DNA of 64,000 bases from Pararge aegeria (lineage: Eukaryota; Arthropoda; Insecta; Lepidoptera; Nymphalidae). The notes under the pieces are model-generated. The model had not been told where the DNA came from. It saw nothing but the letters and a program-made list of their open reading frames with translations, and did no database searches. The stretch spans positions 14,278,001 through 14,342,000 of the forward strand of contig NC_053189.1 in the NCBI RefSeq assembly GCF_905163445.1, given 5' to 3'. Position numbers and translations under genes: made by a program. Of the stretch, positions 1 through 10,800 are shown one piece after another; positions within the stretch are counted from its first letter, which is position 1, and every line of letters begins with the position of its first letter.

Positions 1-300
1 ATTTTGGATTTTTAAAGCTAAGAACTGCGCGCTTGCTTGCGTGTAATGGTCCCTACTTCCCAACCAATGTTTTAAATAAGAAAGTCGCTTCACAGCATTA
101 CACTTTCTAATTTGATAAATTAGTAAAATTTTAACGTTTAATCGATTTGGAACTCCTCACAAAATATTTTTTTAAGAATTTTAGTTTCACATATTCGATC
201 AAAAAAAAAATACGAAACGACTATACTTTTTCATTTCATTAATGGCCAAACCAAAGAAAGTCCTCATGCGTCACTTATTGCGCCGTGCGTACGAAAAACG
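1..300. other. AT-rich sequence, nothing recognised
   Basis: I see no gene, repeat family member or structured element here. The stretch is AT-rich with short homopolymer A runs. Confidence 0.4.
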
Positions 301-302
301 AA

Positions 303-410
303 ACTTTGTTAATAAAGCTTATGGAAGGCACTTTAGACGTCACTATTTTTTAAATTGTAGTAAGATGATGGTTATAAATGTATTCATAAACCTAAAACTT
401 ATTCTATGAA
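303..410 (-). repeat. Degenerate LINE-Z 3-prime fragment
   Basis: The segment has the same order of short blocks (GGCACTTT, TAGTAAGATGATGG, CATAAACCTAAAACT, GATTCCAACG) as the better copies at 11.35 and 50.93 kb. It is truncated at both ends. The opposite strand is the sense strand of this LINE tail. Identity is low, so the call is tentative. Confidence 0.4.
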
Positions 411-545
411 GATTCCAACGCCCTTGAGAACATTTTGGAGAACTCTAAGTTTCCTCACGATGTTTTCCGTCACTATCTAAGCAAATGATATTTAATCGCT
501 TCAATTAAAAACGCACATAACTCCAGTAAGAAGAAGTTGCGTGCC
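398..545 (-). repeat. SINE-M (Metulj-like) fragment
   Basis: Read on the minus strand, this contains the SINE-M core in order: AGTTATGTGCGTTTTTAATTG, GGAAAACATCGTGAGGAAAC, then a block equivalent to TTCTCCAAAATGTTCTCAAGGG. The tRNA-like head and the 3-prime part with the GAT tail are missing. Its upstream half also forms the left arm of the inverted repeat that spans 495-824. Confidence 0.6.
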
Positions 546-824
546 GGCGAACAAACGTGGTCCCATAAAAATAAAGAAGAAGCCTCAACTACTAGGTCTT
601 TTGTGTGTAAATATACGCTTTTAATAATCCTATAATCATAGTACTTTAATTATTTAATCACAAAACACACCGTTGAGATAGTCCGTCGCGACACCGACTA
701 TCTCAACGGTGTGTTGCCCCGACCTTGTAGGTGAGGCTTCTTCTTTATTTTTGTGGGATCATGTTTGTTCGCCGGCACGCAACTTCTTCTTACTGGAGTT
801 ATGTGCGTTTTTAATTGAAGCGAT
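495..824. repeat. Large inverted repeat with nested hairpin
   Basis: Positions 495-588 are nearly the reverse complement of 732-824, giving arms of about 94 bp with few mismatches. Shared blocks include AAGAAGTTGCGTGCCGGCGA and AATAAAGAAGAAGCCTCA. The spacer of about 140 bp holds a second hairpin: ACACACCGTTGAGATAGTC near 665-683 pairs with GACTATCTCAACGGTGTGT near 696-714. The outer ends of both arms are SINE-M sequence, so the structure probably arose by inverted duplication of a SINE insertion together with its flank. Confidence 0.8.
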
Positions 825-1520
825 TTTGAAGCGACAGCTAAGGCCAAAGCAACCCTTCTGTTGAGATTGGTGACCAATCACAACAGGAATATATATTTGA
901 GTAAGTCTTGTAATAGGCCGCAAGTAGGACGCAAATTTTTTCGTAAAGGCGGATGCGGGATTGACGCGCTTGTTTTGCTTTGACCTCAAGCGAGGATCAC
1001 AATGCCGCGTCTAACTAAACTGTTAATTGGGCAGCCTTAACAGTTTGATTTGTATACTTATTACCCTACTTATTTTGTTACTTTGTGGGTCATTCAATAT
1101 CTATATTTAACTTTAGTTTACTCGTCCTAGAAAATAATAATATCCATTAAAGTTAACATCGAAAACAAAACCATTTTCTTCTTGGCCCCTTTCCAATACT
1201 ATAACTAGACTCGAACTATATAGATATTATAAAAGAGTAAGGCCCCGAGCGTCGTGACTGTATTCGTTTCGAATTATGTATTAAATTTACATAATATTTC
1301 TAATATAATAATATAATGTTTATCTGTAATATATTTTACGAATATAGTTAACCTAAAATAACCTATCTACCAAAATAAAATCTATAAATTCTTCGAAACC
1401 AGCGTAGCGAGGCATATAGCCAAAGATGCTGGGAGTATTGCACGTTTGAATGGCCAAACTGATTTCTTGGGCAAGGTAACTGTTAGCTCTAGGATTAACG
1501 GTATCTAAATTAATAGATAA
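825..1520. other. Intergenic, possible decayed MITE at about 860-1010
   Basis: A segment around 865-960 contains GACCAATCACAAC and later AGTAGGACGCAAATTT. The same pair of motifs occurs in the foldback at 20.0-20.15 kb, so this may be a decayed copy of the same short element. The rest is AT-rich and unexplained. Confidence 0.3.
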
Positions 1521-1774
1521 AATAAATATACTACGACAATACACACATCGCAATCTAGCCCCAAAGTAAGCGTAGCTTGTGTTATGGGTATTAAGATAGC
1601 TAATGAATATTTTTTATGAATAAAATACACATAAATACTTATAACATACAGATAGACACCCAGATACTTAAAACATCCATGTTCATCACAGAAACATTTT
1701 CCGGTTGTGGGAATCGAACCCACGGCCTCGAGCTCAGACAGCAGAGTCGCTGCCCACTGCGCCAACAGGCTGTC
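1521..1774 (-). repeat. SINE-A, near full length
   Basis: This is a tRNA-derived SINE on the minus strand. On that strand it starts with a tRNA-like head containing the A box TTGGCGCAGTGGGCAGCGA and the B box GGTTCGATTCCC. It then runs through the shared body (CATAACACAAGCTACGCTTA, ACTTTGGGGCTAGA) and ends GTCGTAGTATATTTATT. At least a dozen related copies lie elsewhere in the window. Open frames crossing it on the minus strand are SINE sequence, not genes. Confidence 0.9.
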
Positions 1775-2062
1775 AAAATCTATGTATATAAATAAATTAA
1801 ATTTCAATTTATGTCTGTATTTTCGAATTAAGAAATAATTTACCGTAGGGATTTATTTTTCATGATTCAATAGATTTTTGACAATTGGTTTGAGAGTATG
1901 GCTCTCACTATTTTTAATCTAGATCCATATAACTGACTTTTATCTTATTTTATATATTACTTTATCTATCTATCGATAAAAAAAAAATGGATGTTCGTTA
2001 GTATTAATAAAAATAAAGAAACTCAGAGACTAGTTTATTTTTGTCTCAAGGTGAGGTTCCCA

Positions 2063-2410
2063 AAGTCAAATTCAAAATTTCTTTATTCATGTAGGCCTAT
2101 CACAGGCACTTATGAAGTGTTCATACATATATGTTTACATAATAGAAAGGGGATGGTAAAAACTTCGTTTGCCAACTTAAACCTAGAGCTTGGAGGGTTC
2201 CCAACGCCCACTGGTCCAAGAAGAGCCCACAACAAACATATATATTTTTTTTGTTATCACCATCTCACAGTAAATTATATTAAGCTATGAAGTTAGAGCA
2301 ATTCACACTCCAGCTTTTTTATCGTTTAAGTAATTCTTAACATTATAATAATGTATTTTTCTGTAAGCTTGCGTTTTATATAAACTTTAAACTTATTGAA
2401 AGACATCTCA
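2063..2410 (-). repeat. LINE-Z 3-prime end
   Basis: The plus strand reads TTTCTTTATTCATGTAGGCC, then AACTTCGTTTGCCAACTTAA and CAAGAAGAGCCCACAACAAA. The sense strand is therefore minus, and it ends ATGAATAAAGAAATTTTGAA like a polyadenylation-type LINE tail. Other copies are at 11.35, 29.86 and 50.93 kb. The far part (2350-2410, AAGCTTGCGTTTTATATAAAC) resembles the arms of the inverted repeat at 63.2 kb. No reverse-transcriptase codons can be read in it. Confidence 0.65.
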
Positions 2411-2653
2411 AAGATTTTATACTGTAATTTAATATACAATTGCCCTTGCATTAATGAGCAATTTCATGTAGCCTAGTAAACTGCAAACCGAGGTTATTTT
2501 TGCTTCTAATATTTATATTATTACAGTCCATTTTCTTTTTAATTTAGGTTATATTTTTATGGACATAAATAAAATTATCAAATATGTACTGACCAATCAC
2601 CGTCATTATTTTAACTTCTTTAAATTTATCACTTAATGACTCTCTTGGGCTTA

Positions 2654-2925
2654 TCTTAATATATATAAATCTCCTGTCACGATGTTTGTCCGCGATGGAC
2701 TCCTAAACTACTTAAGCGATTTTAAATTAAATTGGCACACCGTGAGCAGTCTGGTCCAGCTTAGATCTTTAATTATAGTCGCACTTTTATTTTATTGCAA
2801 ATTATTTGTCTATAATTAATTGACAGTCACATGTTATATATACTACTATACTCATTTAAGGCTTAGCGATTCTGAATACTTTAAAAACAAAATCAAACGC
2901 AGACGAAGTCGCGGGCAACAGCTAG
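2654..2925 (+). mobile_element. Short non-autonomous Helitron
   Basis: The 5-prime end TCTTAATATATATAAATCTC followed by GTCACGATGTTTGTCCGCGA matches the common start of insect Helitrons. The 3-prime end CGCGGGCAACAGCTAG has the CTAG terminus preceded by a short imperfect hairpin (GACGAAGTC). The flanks are A on the left and T on the right, as expected for insertion between A and T. At 272 bp it has no coding capacity. It abuts a LINE reverse-transcriptase fragment on its right side. Confidence 0.7.
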
Positions 2926-2929
2926 TTTT

Positions 2930-3130
2930 ATATATTGCACCAACAGCCCTCTTCTGCAGAACGAAAATAGGATCTATATCAGCAGCATTACCTACCCCAT
3001 AATAAAATGCCGTAGGAAATAATGCTGTGAAAATAACTAAAATACACAAGCCTAGCAGTTTCTATATTTGTAGTATGACGAATCTTTTCATACGCGATGT
3101 TGCAGAACTAAGTCTATACGCTAAATTATT
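2930..3130 (-). pseudogene. LINE reverse-transcriptase fragment
   Basis: On the minus strand, reading down from about 3125, the frames give recognisable pieces of a jockey/CR1-type LINE reverse transcriptase: LSSATSRMKRF, then a stretch matching a LVYFSYFHSIMSYG-like block out of frame, then GNAADIDPIFVLQKRAVGAIY. A stop codon and at least one frameshift break it. The match stops where the Helitron ends, so the Helitron probably inserted into or beside this copy. Function is lost. Confidence 0.75.
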
Positions 3131-3139
3131 CATATGTGG

Positions 3140-4096
3140 GCCCATACAAATAATTACCCCAAAATAAAATCCCCAAAAGAATCGCTGAAAATCGAAAAAA
3201 TCTAGCGTTGTTGTTTTTGTAGAAATAGTTGGTCCGAACTTCTCCTGGTTATTTTATAAATAATCTAGAATTAATTCCTAGCACGTTTTTTTGAAATATA
3301 CAAAAGGCCCTAATATAGTTGTAGTTGTAGTTGTATGTAGTTCCCAAAAGAGTTTACGTATAAAAGTGACGGTTTGAATAATAAAACTTTGTATAAAAAG
3401 TAAATAATTATGCTTTCATGACTGTAATTACTGAAATCAGAAGAACAGAATTTATCGAGAGCTCTTCATCAAAAGAATCAATCAACTCACCATTTAATTG
3501 GCAATTATGGAACGGATACTATGAAAAGCAAAATATCTTTTATATAAAGCAAGATGTGTTGATTTAACTTCGTTAAAGTTTACGTTAATATGTAAATGTA
3601 TAAGTCCGACCAGGGATATTGGAATGATCAACTAATGAAGCAGTGATTTTTTTTTTTAATTCTATTACAACTTATTGCTTCAGTGGGAAATATATGACGA
3701 CTCAATTGAAGATGGAAGCCTATTTACCTGTAAAATATGTAACGAAAATCCACACCTAAGGTGGTGACGACGAAAATAAATGACTTCTGTGAGGTAACAT
3801 AGTAGTTTACAAAAGTACCTGCTTTTGAAGAAAAGAAAAAGGATGTATATATATTATCTATGAAAAAAGGTAAGTACATTAATTGCGTTTCTCTTTCTTC
3901 AGTTTGAACATGAAAAGGTCGATCTCAAATTCTTAATTTTACAATTAAAGGGCTCATTAAATTAACCTATAACAACTAAATATACCCCTAGAGAAGAAAT
4001 CATCAAAGCGTTGCACACCTTGATATCCGTAAAAGCTAATTTAGCAACAAACTCCGAGGAGCTTCCACTAAAATGTCAATACTACTCGTATTACCT
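3140..4096. other. AT-rich intergenic sequence
   Basis: No open frame of note and no recognised repeat. A short GTAGTTGTAGTT run lies near 3320 and a T run near 3650. Confidence 0.4.
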
Positions 4097-4130
4097 ACTG
4101 CAACAAAATTCGCCTAAGTTTTGTTGCAGT
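4097..4130. repeat. Perfect 12-bp hairpin
   Basis: ACTGCAACAAAA (4097-4108) and its exact reverse complement TTTTGTTGCAGT (4119-4130) are separated by a 10-base loop. Nothing shows that it is transcribed. Confidence 0.8.
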
Positions 4131-5528
4131 GTTGTCTACAACTCTGCAGAACTTGACTAACAAGTACCGTTCTATAATAATGTAAACAAAGTAAAGTGTA
4201 TCTTTTGTACACTATCTTCAGACAATGCAAGGAAGTTTTAGTACACCAGTTCTCTGGGTCAAGAAGATAATAAAACAAAGTTATCTAGTTTTACGTTTAA
4301 CTTCAATGTTATCTAGTTTCAAGTTTAAATCTTTGTTTAAATGGAAAAATTGTTTATTGAACGATTTGTAACTACATACTTGTCTTTAAGTTAAACTGTT
4401 GATTTGCCATAAAAAATTGAATATTTACGTCAGACTGCTTGACTGGCCTGCTCCCTAATAAGGCAGATGGTTTAAGAGCCTATAATACCCAGTGTTTTTT
4501 GACCCAGTTTCTGCCGCCATGTTGGTTCAGTTTGGACATTTGTGTACAAAAAAACGCCCACTACTATTACTGTTTATTTCCCCAATAAATTTCATCATAA
4601 AAGCTATTTTATTCTCGACTGCAATATCTATTTCATCTAATAAACACAAGGATCAGTGGTAAAATTATTTTTTACCAACACATAAAGTAACACCTTGTAA
4701 CAGTTTAACGGAGCTACGAGTACGGGAAAGTCTGTGAAATGGGCATAGAATATTATACACATACGATTTACAAGGGACCAGTGCTTCAAGTTACCTTCTT
4801 GCGGTTAATGGGGACAAAGGACTCTGGGATATAATTCGACTCTGTTAAAACCTTAAGTCTACACACCCACGTAGGGAGAAACGTGAAAATAATAGCCAAC
4901 TATAAAATAACTTAAGAACGCGTACCTACAGCTATACTGTTCTTAGTTCTTGTAACGGGTTTGAAGATTTAATATTCAGATATATGAGGTTCAGGATAGC
5001 TTTGCCTCAGAACAGAGAAAAAATAATTGCATATGTCGGCTCATGATGACGCTCTTATGAGCTGAGCTAGGTACCTAAGTAACACAGAATTAAGAACATA
5101 CAGAGCCCGTGTACACTACTAACATTGAAGATTTCAAAAACCACTCCACTTTAGAGTAGAATTTCTCGAATAGGTTATTCACTTCACCCCATTTAGCAGT
5201 TGATGGTAATTATTTAACCTCTGATGTTCTAAACGTTTACCATACAATAGAGAAAATGGGAAAAGGTCTAGCAACATTCCTCGGGTGTGGAGTGAGACGC
5301 GTGGCGTTTTCACTATTTTTGGATTCAATGCACTGCATGCTCTAAACTGAAATAGCCCTAAATACAGACTAGTAGACTGCCATCTAAGTCGGCACTTTCT
5401 GATCAAATGTGTATTATGGAAATAAAAAGCTCTATGCTCTCCCTTTATAAGATTTTTTTTTTTTAATAATTGTTTAATTCAGGTAAAACCCATCTTAATA
5501 TACACGTAAAAAAGTATTTTAAAAGATC
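4131..5528. other. Intergenic, weak repeat match at about 4780-4860
   Basis: The block CTTGCGGTTAATGGGGACAA and the ATATAATTCG that follows resemble a segment near 21630-21690 (CTTGTGGTTAATGGTACAAA), so both may be old copies of one unidentified repeat. The rest carries no feature I can support. The open frame on the minus strand at 5179-5406 has no recognisable content. Confidence 0.3.
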
Positions 5529-6270
5529 TTAAAAAATAATAAATGAAATGAAAACATTCAAATAAATACAAATAAAATATAATAAATTACCCCAAAAGAG
5601 GGTTCGTACCCGTATAACCAAAAAAATACTATTTACGGTTTCCGTCGCGATGCACGGCAAGCCAGCTCTTAACAATAGGATTCTCCGGTTACTCGAAGCA
5701 TAAACCAAGGATTCCGTTCTTGGAATTGCGTATACGGAACCAGAAGGCTGCAACTCGACATCTAATAAGCGCGAAATTGTCTGGTATTCTGACCCACTGC
5801 AGAATTTAGGCAGTTTCATCAGAATTCGGTATGCGTTATTATACTGCACTCTGATACTGCTACGTGCATTTTTATTGTAGTTAAACCAAAGCTGACACGT
5901 ATAGAGGCATTGACAGAATGCCCTAAACAGTGTCAGCTTCGCCTCTTCACTACACTTTGCAAAACGGCGTGCGAGCATGTTACACCGAACAGCCAGAGCC
6001 CTACGTTCACGTTCAATGTCGAGGCTGTCACGTAAATCTTCAGTGAGAATATGCCCCAAGTACCTGAATATATCTACCTTTTCTATAGGAATCCCATCCA
6101 AGAAAACCAACGGGATATTCTCCGGACCTGCACGAAACACCATCATTGGTGTCTTTTTGACATTATACTTCAGGCCATGATCCCTAGCATATTGTTCAGA
6201 GATACATAGTAGATGCCTAAGGCAATTGAGGGACTTATAAGCACCATATCGTCAGTATAGCTGAGATTGT
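5529..6270 (-). pseudogene. LINE reverse-transcriptase C-terminal fragment
   Basis: This is the largest LINE coding remnant in the window, on the minus strand. An uninterrupted frame from 6146 gives typical LINE blocks: FRYLGHILTEDLRDSLDIE, ERRALAVRCNMLARRFAKCS, YNNAYRILMKLPKFCS. Upstream, in a shifted frame, SYTDDM (YTDD codons at 6248-6259) corresponds to the catalytic YxDD box of the palm, usually YADD. The frame is lost between the two parts. After about residue 95 the resemblance fades, and everything 5-prime of the YxDD box is absent. It is a dead, 5-prime-truncated copy. Confidence 0.85.
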
Positions 6271-7256
6271 TAATGCATGTTGTTATTTACTTTATGTCTA
6301 TTCCAAACGTAAATTACACAAAATTCTACCAACTCATTCAAACGTCTATTACAGTAAACTTACAACATCATATTAAATCAATGGTTTTATGTATCAAGGA
6401 CATCTGGGCGTCTAATGTTCCTGAGAAAATCTGATATCAGAACAGCGCGTCCCTGATGGATTAGGTTAACCGGAGCCGAGAAAAATGTAACCTTGACACT
6501 TTGAATATCACCTTAAAATAAATACTCAATGGCTAAGTCACATTATCACCAACGGCTGGAAGTAAACGAAACGAACTAAAAATGATTCAAATCAGCAATG
6601 TAGATAACGAAAATATTTAACGATATAAACTGGCTTAAAGAAAGAAAGGTCATTGAAAAACACTTAAAACAGTTATCTTGTTACTTACGAAATTAGGTAA
6701 GGATTACTGACTGACTGATGCAGTTTGCTTATCATAATAACAATTTAAATCAATGGACTGATAGTGTATAAGTTTAATTTATTTAATGTAACTAATAACT
6801 AGCTTTTCAAAACTTCTTTAAGAGCGATTCATCACGTAAAATTAACTACGATTGGGAGCATGTGTGTATGGGACTTCGTGGATAGTTCCTATACGTTACA
6901 GGTAAAAGCAATATAACGTTCCTATAGCATGCCGTTTAGTCTTCTAAATATTTCTTTAAGGGTGCAAAAACATCAAAGGGTCGCCTGAAAGAGCGAAAAG
7001 TGTTCTTTTTAAAATAAGTGTTCCTTCCTTTTTTCTTTGACATGGGAATCAAAGACAGTTTTAGATCAGTACTAAGATAGGCTTCTGTTTATTTTTAGAG
7101 AGCAGAGTCTAGAAAAATGACATAACCTATGTTTTAACTATTAACATACAAGTTGTAGTTTTTCTACACAATGTTTTTTTTACTAAAAAAGTCCTAATTA
7201 ATTGACTGAAACGAATATAACTACTAATAACGAAGTTTTATAAGCATTCGTTAACT
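6271..7256. other. AT-rich intergenic sequence
   Basis: No supported gene or repeat. The right end near 7200-7256 may belong to the decayed LINE that follows. Confidence 0.4.
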
Positions 7257-7716
7257 GTCAAAGCTACTGAATTGTGAAACGCACTCCCATTGAACATAAG
7301 ACAGTCGAAGTCACTGGGCATATTTAAAAATGCTGTTAAGGCTCATTATAGCGCTCAATAAAGACGACTATTATTATTTATCTACTCTAACTCATATTTA
7401 AGTATTTATGGTATGTTAATATATGTATTAGTATATTTATTTTTGATATTTATCAATAGTATTGTTGTATTTGTGTAGTCTGGTTTATGTATTAGTATGT
7501 AGTTATTCGTATGTGTTTTCTAAATAATGTACCCCACCTATTCGTTTTTCTTTTTAGTTTTCCTAATCCTAAGGTTGCCTGGCAGAGATCGCTACTTAGA
7601 TATAAGGTCGCCTTTTGTATCTGTTTGTTCTTTTTTTCGTTTTTCTGAGTGGTGTAAAAATAAAGAGTATAAATAAATAACTCTGAAATCTGTTGGAGAC
7701 CAAACTCGGTCCCCAC
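7257..7716 (+). pseudogene. 5-prime-truncated LINE: end of ORF2 plus LINE-G 3-prime UTR
   Basis: The frame at 7257-7361 reads VKATEL, a stop, then NALPLNIRQSKSLGIFKNA and ends in TAA. This is the conserved end of a LINE ORF2 (the LWNALP block), with the tryptophan codon changed to TGA. About 200 bases later comes the LINE-G 3-prime UTR block AGGTTGCCTGGCAGAGATCG with TAAGGTCGCC, ending in AAATAAAGAGTATAAATAAA at about 7680. The open minus-strand frame over 7492-7716 is a shadow of this repeat. Confidence 0.75.
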
Positions 7717-8835
7717 ACAAGAGAAACCGAGATTCTAACCACCTATGGGTATGTTATATAAAAAAAAAATAGCGCTTGTCTTTAAAAGAAAAACTATTAC
7801 GAATAATCATTATGAATTTCCATTTTATCACACAGTTTATTCTGTAGTGATAATGTATTTATGAACAATATCGCCCAGGCTAAACTAGCCGATACTAACA
7901 CAATTTGCGTTAACTAGTTTGACCCAGACAAAACTAGTTACATTTTATCAGGTGACAGCAGATTTTGGCTTTACCATCAACAGCGCAGTCAATTGCATTG
8001 TATAAAGTCATATCGTATCGTATGGAAATACAGGCACCTTTTCTCCAAGCCTAAAGTACGCCATATCTATGACATCCTATCACCTGGCAATATCAATGGA
8101 ATTATTTCCAAGTGTAGTAGGAACCGAGACCGGTTTCAGTTTCTATATCGGATTAATATTAACTATAGTACATGTTCAAGCTATTTCAAGGGCAGCTGTT
8201 GTTTTCCTTCTGTCTAAAATAATTTTTCGCTGCCGCTGAAAGCTATAATTTGACAGTTCCGCCCTGCTACTATCGCACGACACATGGCGGAAAATTTGAA
8301 TGCACCCACGCGAAACTGCCTGTTCACTTTAGCATACGCTCATAAATCCAGATTTCAGCGCTGCAGGCGCGCGTCGACTGCGTGTAAGAATTCGTTAAAT
8401 AGAAAGACTGTAATTTATCACTTGCTAGTCACCGGACATTCGTGTCGCGCAAATTATCGCGAGGCCAGAGTTCATCACTTTTGTATCACATTAGAAACGA
8501 ACGTTTGTTATCGGTAGGGATGTGAAAACAGAAATTCCACCAGATCGTGGAATTTCTGTAGTCAATAGTTGATGCCCACGATCTGGTGATACACAATTTC
8601 TTCGTAAGGCTTTTAAGATTTGTTTAGTTTTTATCTCTTACGTTGTTGGTTTGCATGCCCACATGAAAGGTCGAGTAGTAAAGACCGCTTGCATTAATTA
8701 TTAGTGCTTGGTCCACTTTTTGTTTTTGTTTTTTACCCCATAGTGGGGTATAAAATAACTATACCTTTCTCATTCCGAGAGGAAAACCTTGCCATGTAGT
8801 GAGTCGCTAATGGATTGATAATGTTGATAAATAAA
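7717..8835. other. Intergenic sequence with an overlapping hairpin pair
   Basis: Apart from the hairpins at 8528-8588 nothing is recognised. The open frames at 7993-8217 and 8284-8517 have no known domain, signal peptide or splice context that I can see. The second lies in a locally GC-richer stretch (8225-8480) that I cannot explain. Confidence 0.3.
8528..8588. repeat. Two mutually exclusive hairpins sharing a segment
   Basis: ACAGAAATTCCAC (8528-8540) pairs with GTGGAATTTCTGT (8547-8559). CACCAGATCGTG (8538-8549) pairs with CACGATCTGGTG (8577-8588). The two pairings share bases 8538-8549, so they cannot form at the same time. All stems are perfect. This could be a product of template switching rather than a functional switch. 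Confidence 0.75.
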
Positions 8836-8895
8836 TAATAAATAAATATTCTACGCCAATACACACATCGCCATTAAGTCTCAAAGTAAGCGTGC
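8836..8895 (-). repeat. SINE-A 3-prime fragment
   Basis: AATAAATATTCTACGCCAAT followed by ACACACATCGCCATTAAGTC and CAAAGTAAGCGTGCTTG matches the 3-prime 60 bases of SINE-A in minus orientation. The rest of the element is missing. Confidence 0.75.
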
Positions 8896-9369
8896 TTGCT
8901 AGGGCTCGACAGAATCGAGGAAAAGGGGGGACCAGACCAGAAGGAACTGGGCCTCGAATCAGGTCGATGTTTCGGACTTAACGCCCGCGTGACAGTGGTC
9001 TGTGTGATATTTCGTCTTAAATTAACATTACATAGAGGGCATTAAATTATTTCTCATCTTATGTAAATACAATTTATTACGTTAATGCCTCCGCGATCCC
9101 TTACTTTGCCGGTGACAGTTACTTGAGCGACACTCAGATTCCATCTTGAAGGTATGCTAATACGAAATTTACATAACGTTTGAATAGGAGCTAGCGTGAC
9201 AGAAATATTAAGGTTATACTAGAACGCTCACTGTAAATGCATTTATGATAAGTTATAGTACAGTCTGTAGTGTTATAGGGTCCTGCAATAAAGTGGTAAA
9301 CAAAGGTAGCTTTGTATTTCACGTTCATCCGTATGTCAAAACTTGTTATCCTCCCTAGCTTATATGTGT
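8896..9369. other. Intergenic, nothing recognised
   Basis: No supported feature. A short GC-richer block at 8900-9000 is unexplained. Confidence 0.35.
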
Positions 9370-9600
9370 GAGATCCCGGTATTAATCACTGGCTGGGGCA
9401 ATTTAGGAATTAATAGTTTTAGAATTTTGTGTGGCCTAGTCTGAAGGCCTTGTTGGGTGCATCTAGTTAGCACCGACAAAGCAATGCCACCAAGCGGTTT
9501 AGCGTTCCAGTACGATGCCGCGTAGAAACAGACTAGGGGCATGGGTTTAACATAATTGCCATCAGCCCGAAACCAGACTGCATCTACACTGACTGCTCAG
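9370..9600 (+). repeat. SINE-B, diverged
   Basis: In order it contains AATTTAGGAATTAATAGTTT, GTTAGCACCGACAAAGCAAT, AAGCGGTTTAGCGTTCCAGT, CGCGTAGAAACAGACTAGGG and CCAGACTGCATC. This is the SINE-B body with the tRNA head truncated and the tail cut after the TGCATC block. The minus-strand open frame over it is not a gene. Confidence 0.75.
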
Positions 9601-9976
9601 TAAGATTCCACTTATTGGCGAATATGTAGTGGATACCTAAAGCACTCGGCGACCTAAACGGCCTTCTAAGCTTCTGGAGTGAGCTCGGCTGACTGGAGTG
9701 ACCCAGTGGGGAGTCGGAGTTGTCTTAAATACAACGGACTGCTCCAGCCTAATATGTACGGATATAGGCTCAGTAATAAAAACAGAATAAGTGTACAGTG
9801 GATTAAAAAAATAAGCTTTTGTTTCTACTACTTATACATTTCGATATCATGTTAGAAATAATAGAATAAAGGTTAGGGGTTAAGTTAAACTCATGCATCA
9901 ATCAAGGTAGGTATACTTAATTGGAAATCATGCTTTCCCAGTTTGATGGACGCCCAGCAGTGGACGTGTATTAAAG
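9601..9976. other. Intergenic; possible LINE tail near 9945
   Basis: GATGGACGCCCAGCAGTGGACGTGTATTAAA near 9940-9975 resembles the CCAGCAGTGGACGTCTAT end of the RTE-type LINE seen at 56.2 kb, truncated by the following SINE. The rest is unexplained. Confidence 0.4.
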
Positions 9977-10224
9977 AAATAAATAAATAAATATACTACG
10001 ACAATACACACATCGCCTACTAGCCCCAAAGTAAGCGTAGCTTGTGTTATGGGTAATAAAAAAGCTGAATATAATACACATAAATACTTATAAAATTACA
10101 GAAAATACCCAGACATTGAAAAACATTCATGATCATCACAGAAACATTTTTCAGTGGTGGGAATCGAACCCACGGCCTTGGACTCAGAAAGCAGGGTCGT
10201 TGCCCACTGCGCCAATCAGCCGTC
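9977..10224 (-). repeat. SINE-A, near full length
   Basis: The minus strand shows the head (GGCTGATTGGCGCAGTGGGC), the B box GGTTCGATTCCC, the body, and the 3-prime TATTTATTTATTTATTT tail. There are a few small indels relative to the copy at 41.7 kb. Confidence 0.9.
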
Positions 10225-10587
10225 AAATCGGCATTGGTTGGTCGTCAATAATTTTAATTGAGATTAAACGTTGTTATAAAATAATAACATTAACTGTGTT
10301 GTAAACGTTGTTAGGTTAAATTTAGTTATAACGCTGAAACATCATATTGCGTTCGCCTCAGACATTTACCATGGCGATGTGTTAAAGCACCATTCCACGC
10401 GGCCTATGCAAAACTGTACAATAAAACCAACCCACGTTCTAACCCCAAAGGCTCTACGGGGACTCCTTTCCGGACGCCATATGGTCACACAATCCGTGCT
10501 TTGATTTTAAATCTTGTAAGAAATGAGGCAATAATATAAAGATAGTAGGTAATTTCACGACAGCTGTAGTGTTGATTTAGTATTTTT

Positions 10588-10800
10588 TAACCCCCGACGC
10601 AAAAACGATGCGATATTGTATGTAAGGATTACGTACATATGTGTGTGGGTCTCCCAAACGGATGAATCTATTTTGCTTATATTTGTTTGGTTACACGCAT
10701 TATATTAGCATCACCTGTAACCGACCCCTTTGAGCTCGATTTTGACCCACTTTAAACGGTCATATTTCTTTCAAACTTTGTAGACATATCGAGCACCGAT
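10588..10800. repeat. Dispersed repeat starting TTAACCCCCGACGCAAAAACGA
   Basis: The opening 20 bases recur at 20397, followed by a similar order of blocks (TGTGTGTGGGTCTC, AACGGATGAATCTATTTT). Repeats with this start are widespread in Lepidoptera as far as I recall. No class can be assigned from two copies. Confidence 0.55.

Noticed and set aside
1505..1807. 100-codon minus-strand frame
   Set aside because: It crosses a SINE-A; the same peptide-like pieces (for example LLAQWAATLLS) recur wherever SINE-A is in that frame, as at 52084-52320.
5179..5406. 75-codon minus-strand frame
   Set aside because: No recognisable LINE or gene motif, and it is not continuous with the reverse-transcriptase fragment at 5529-6270.
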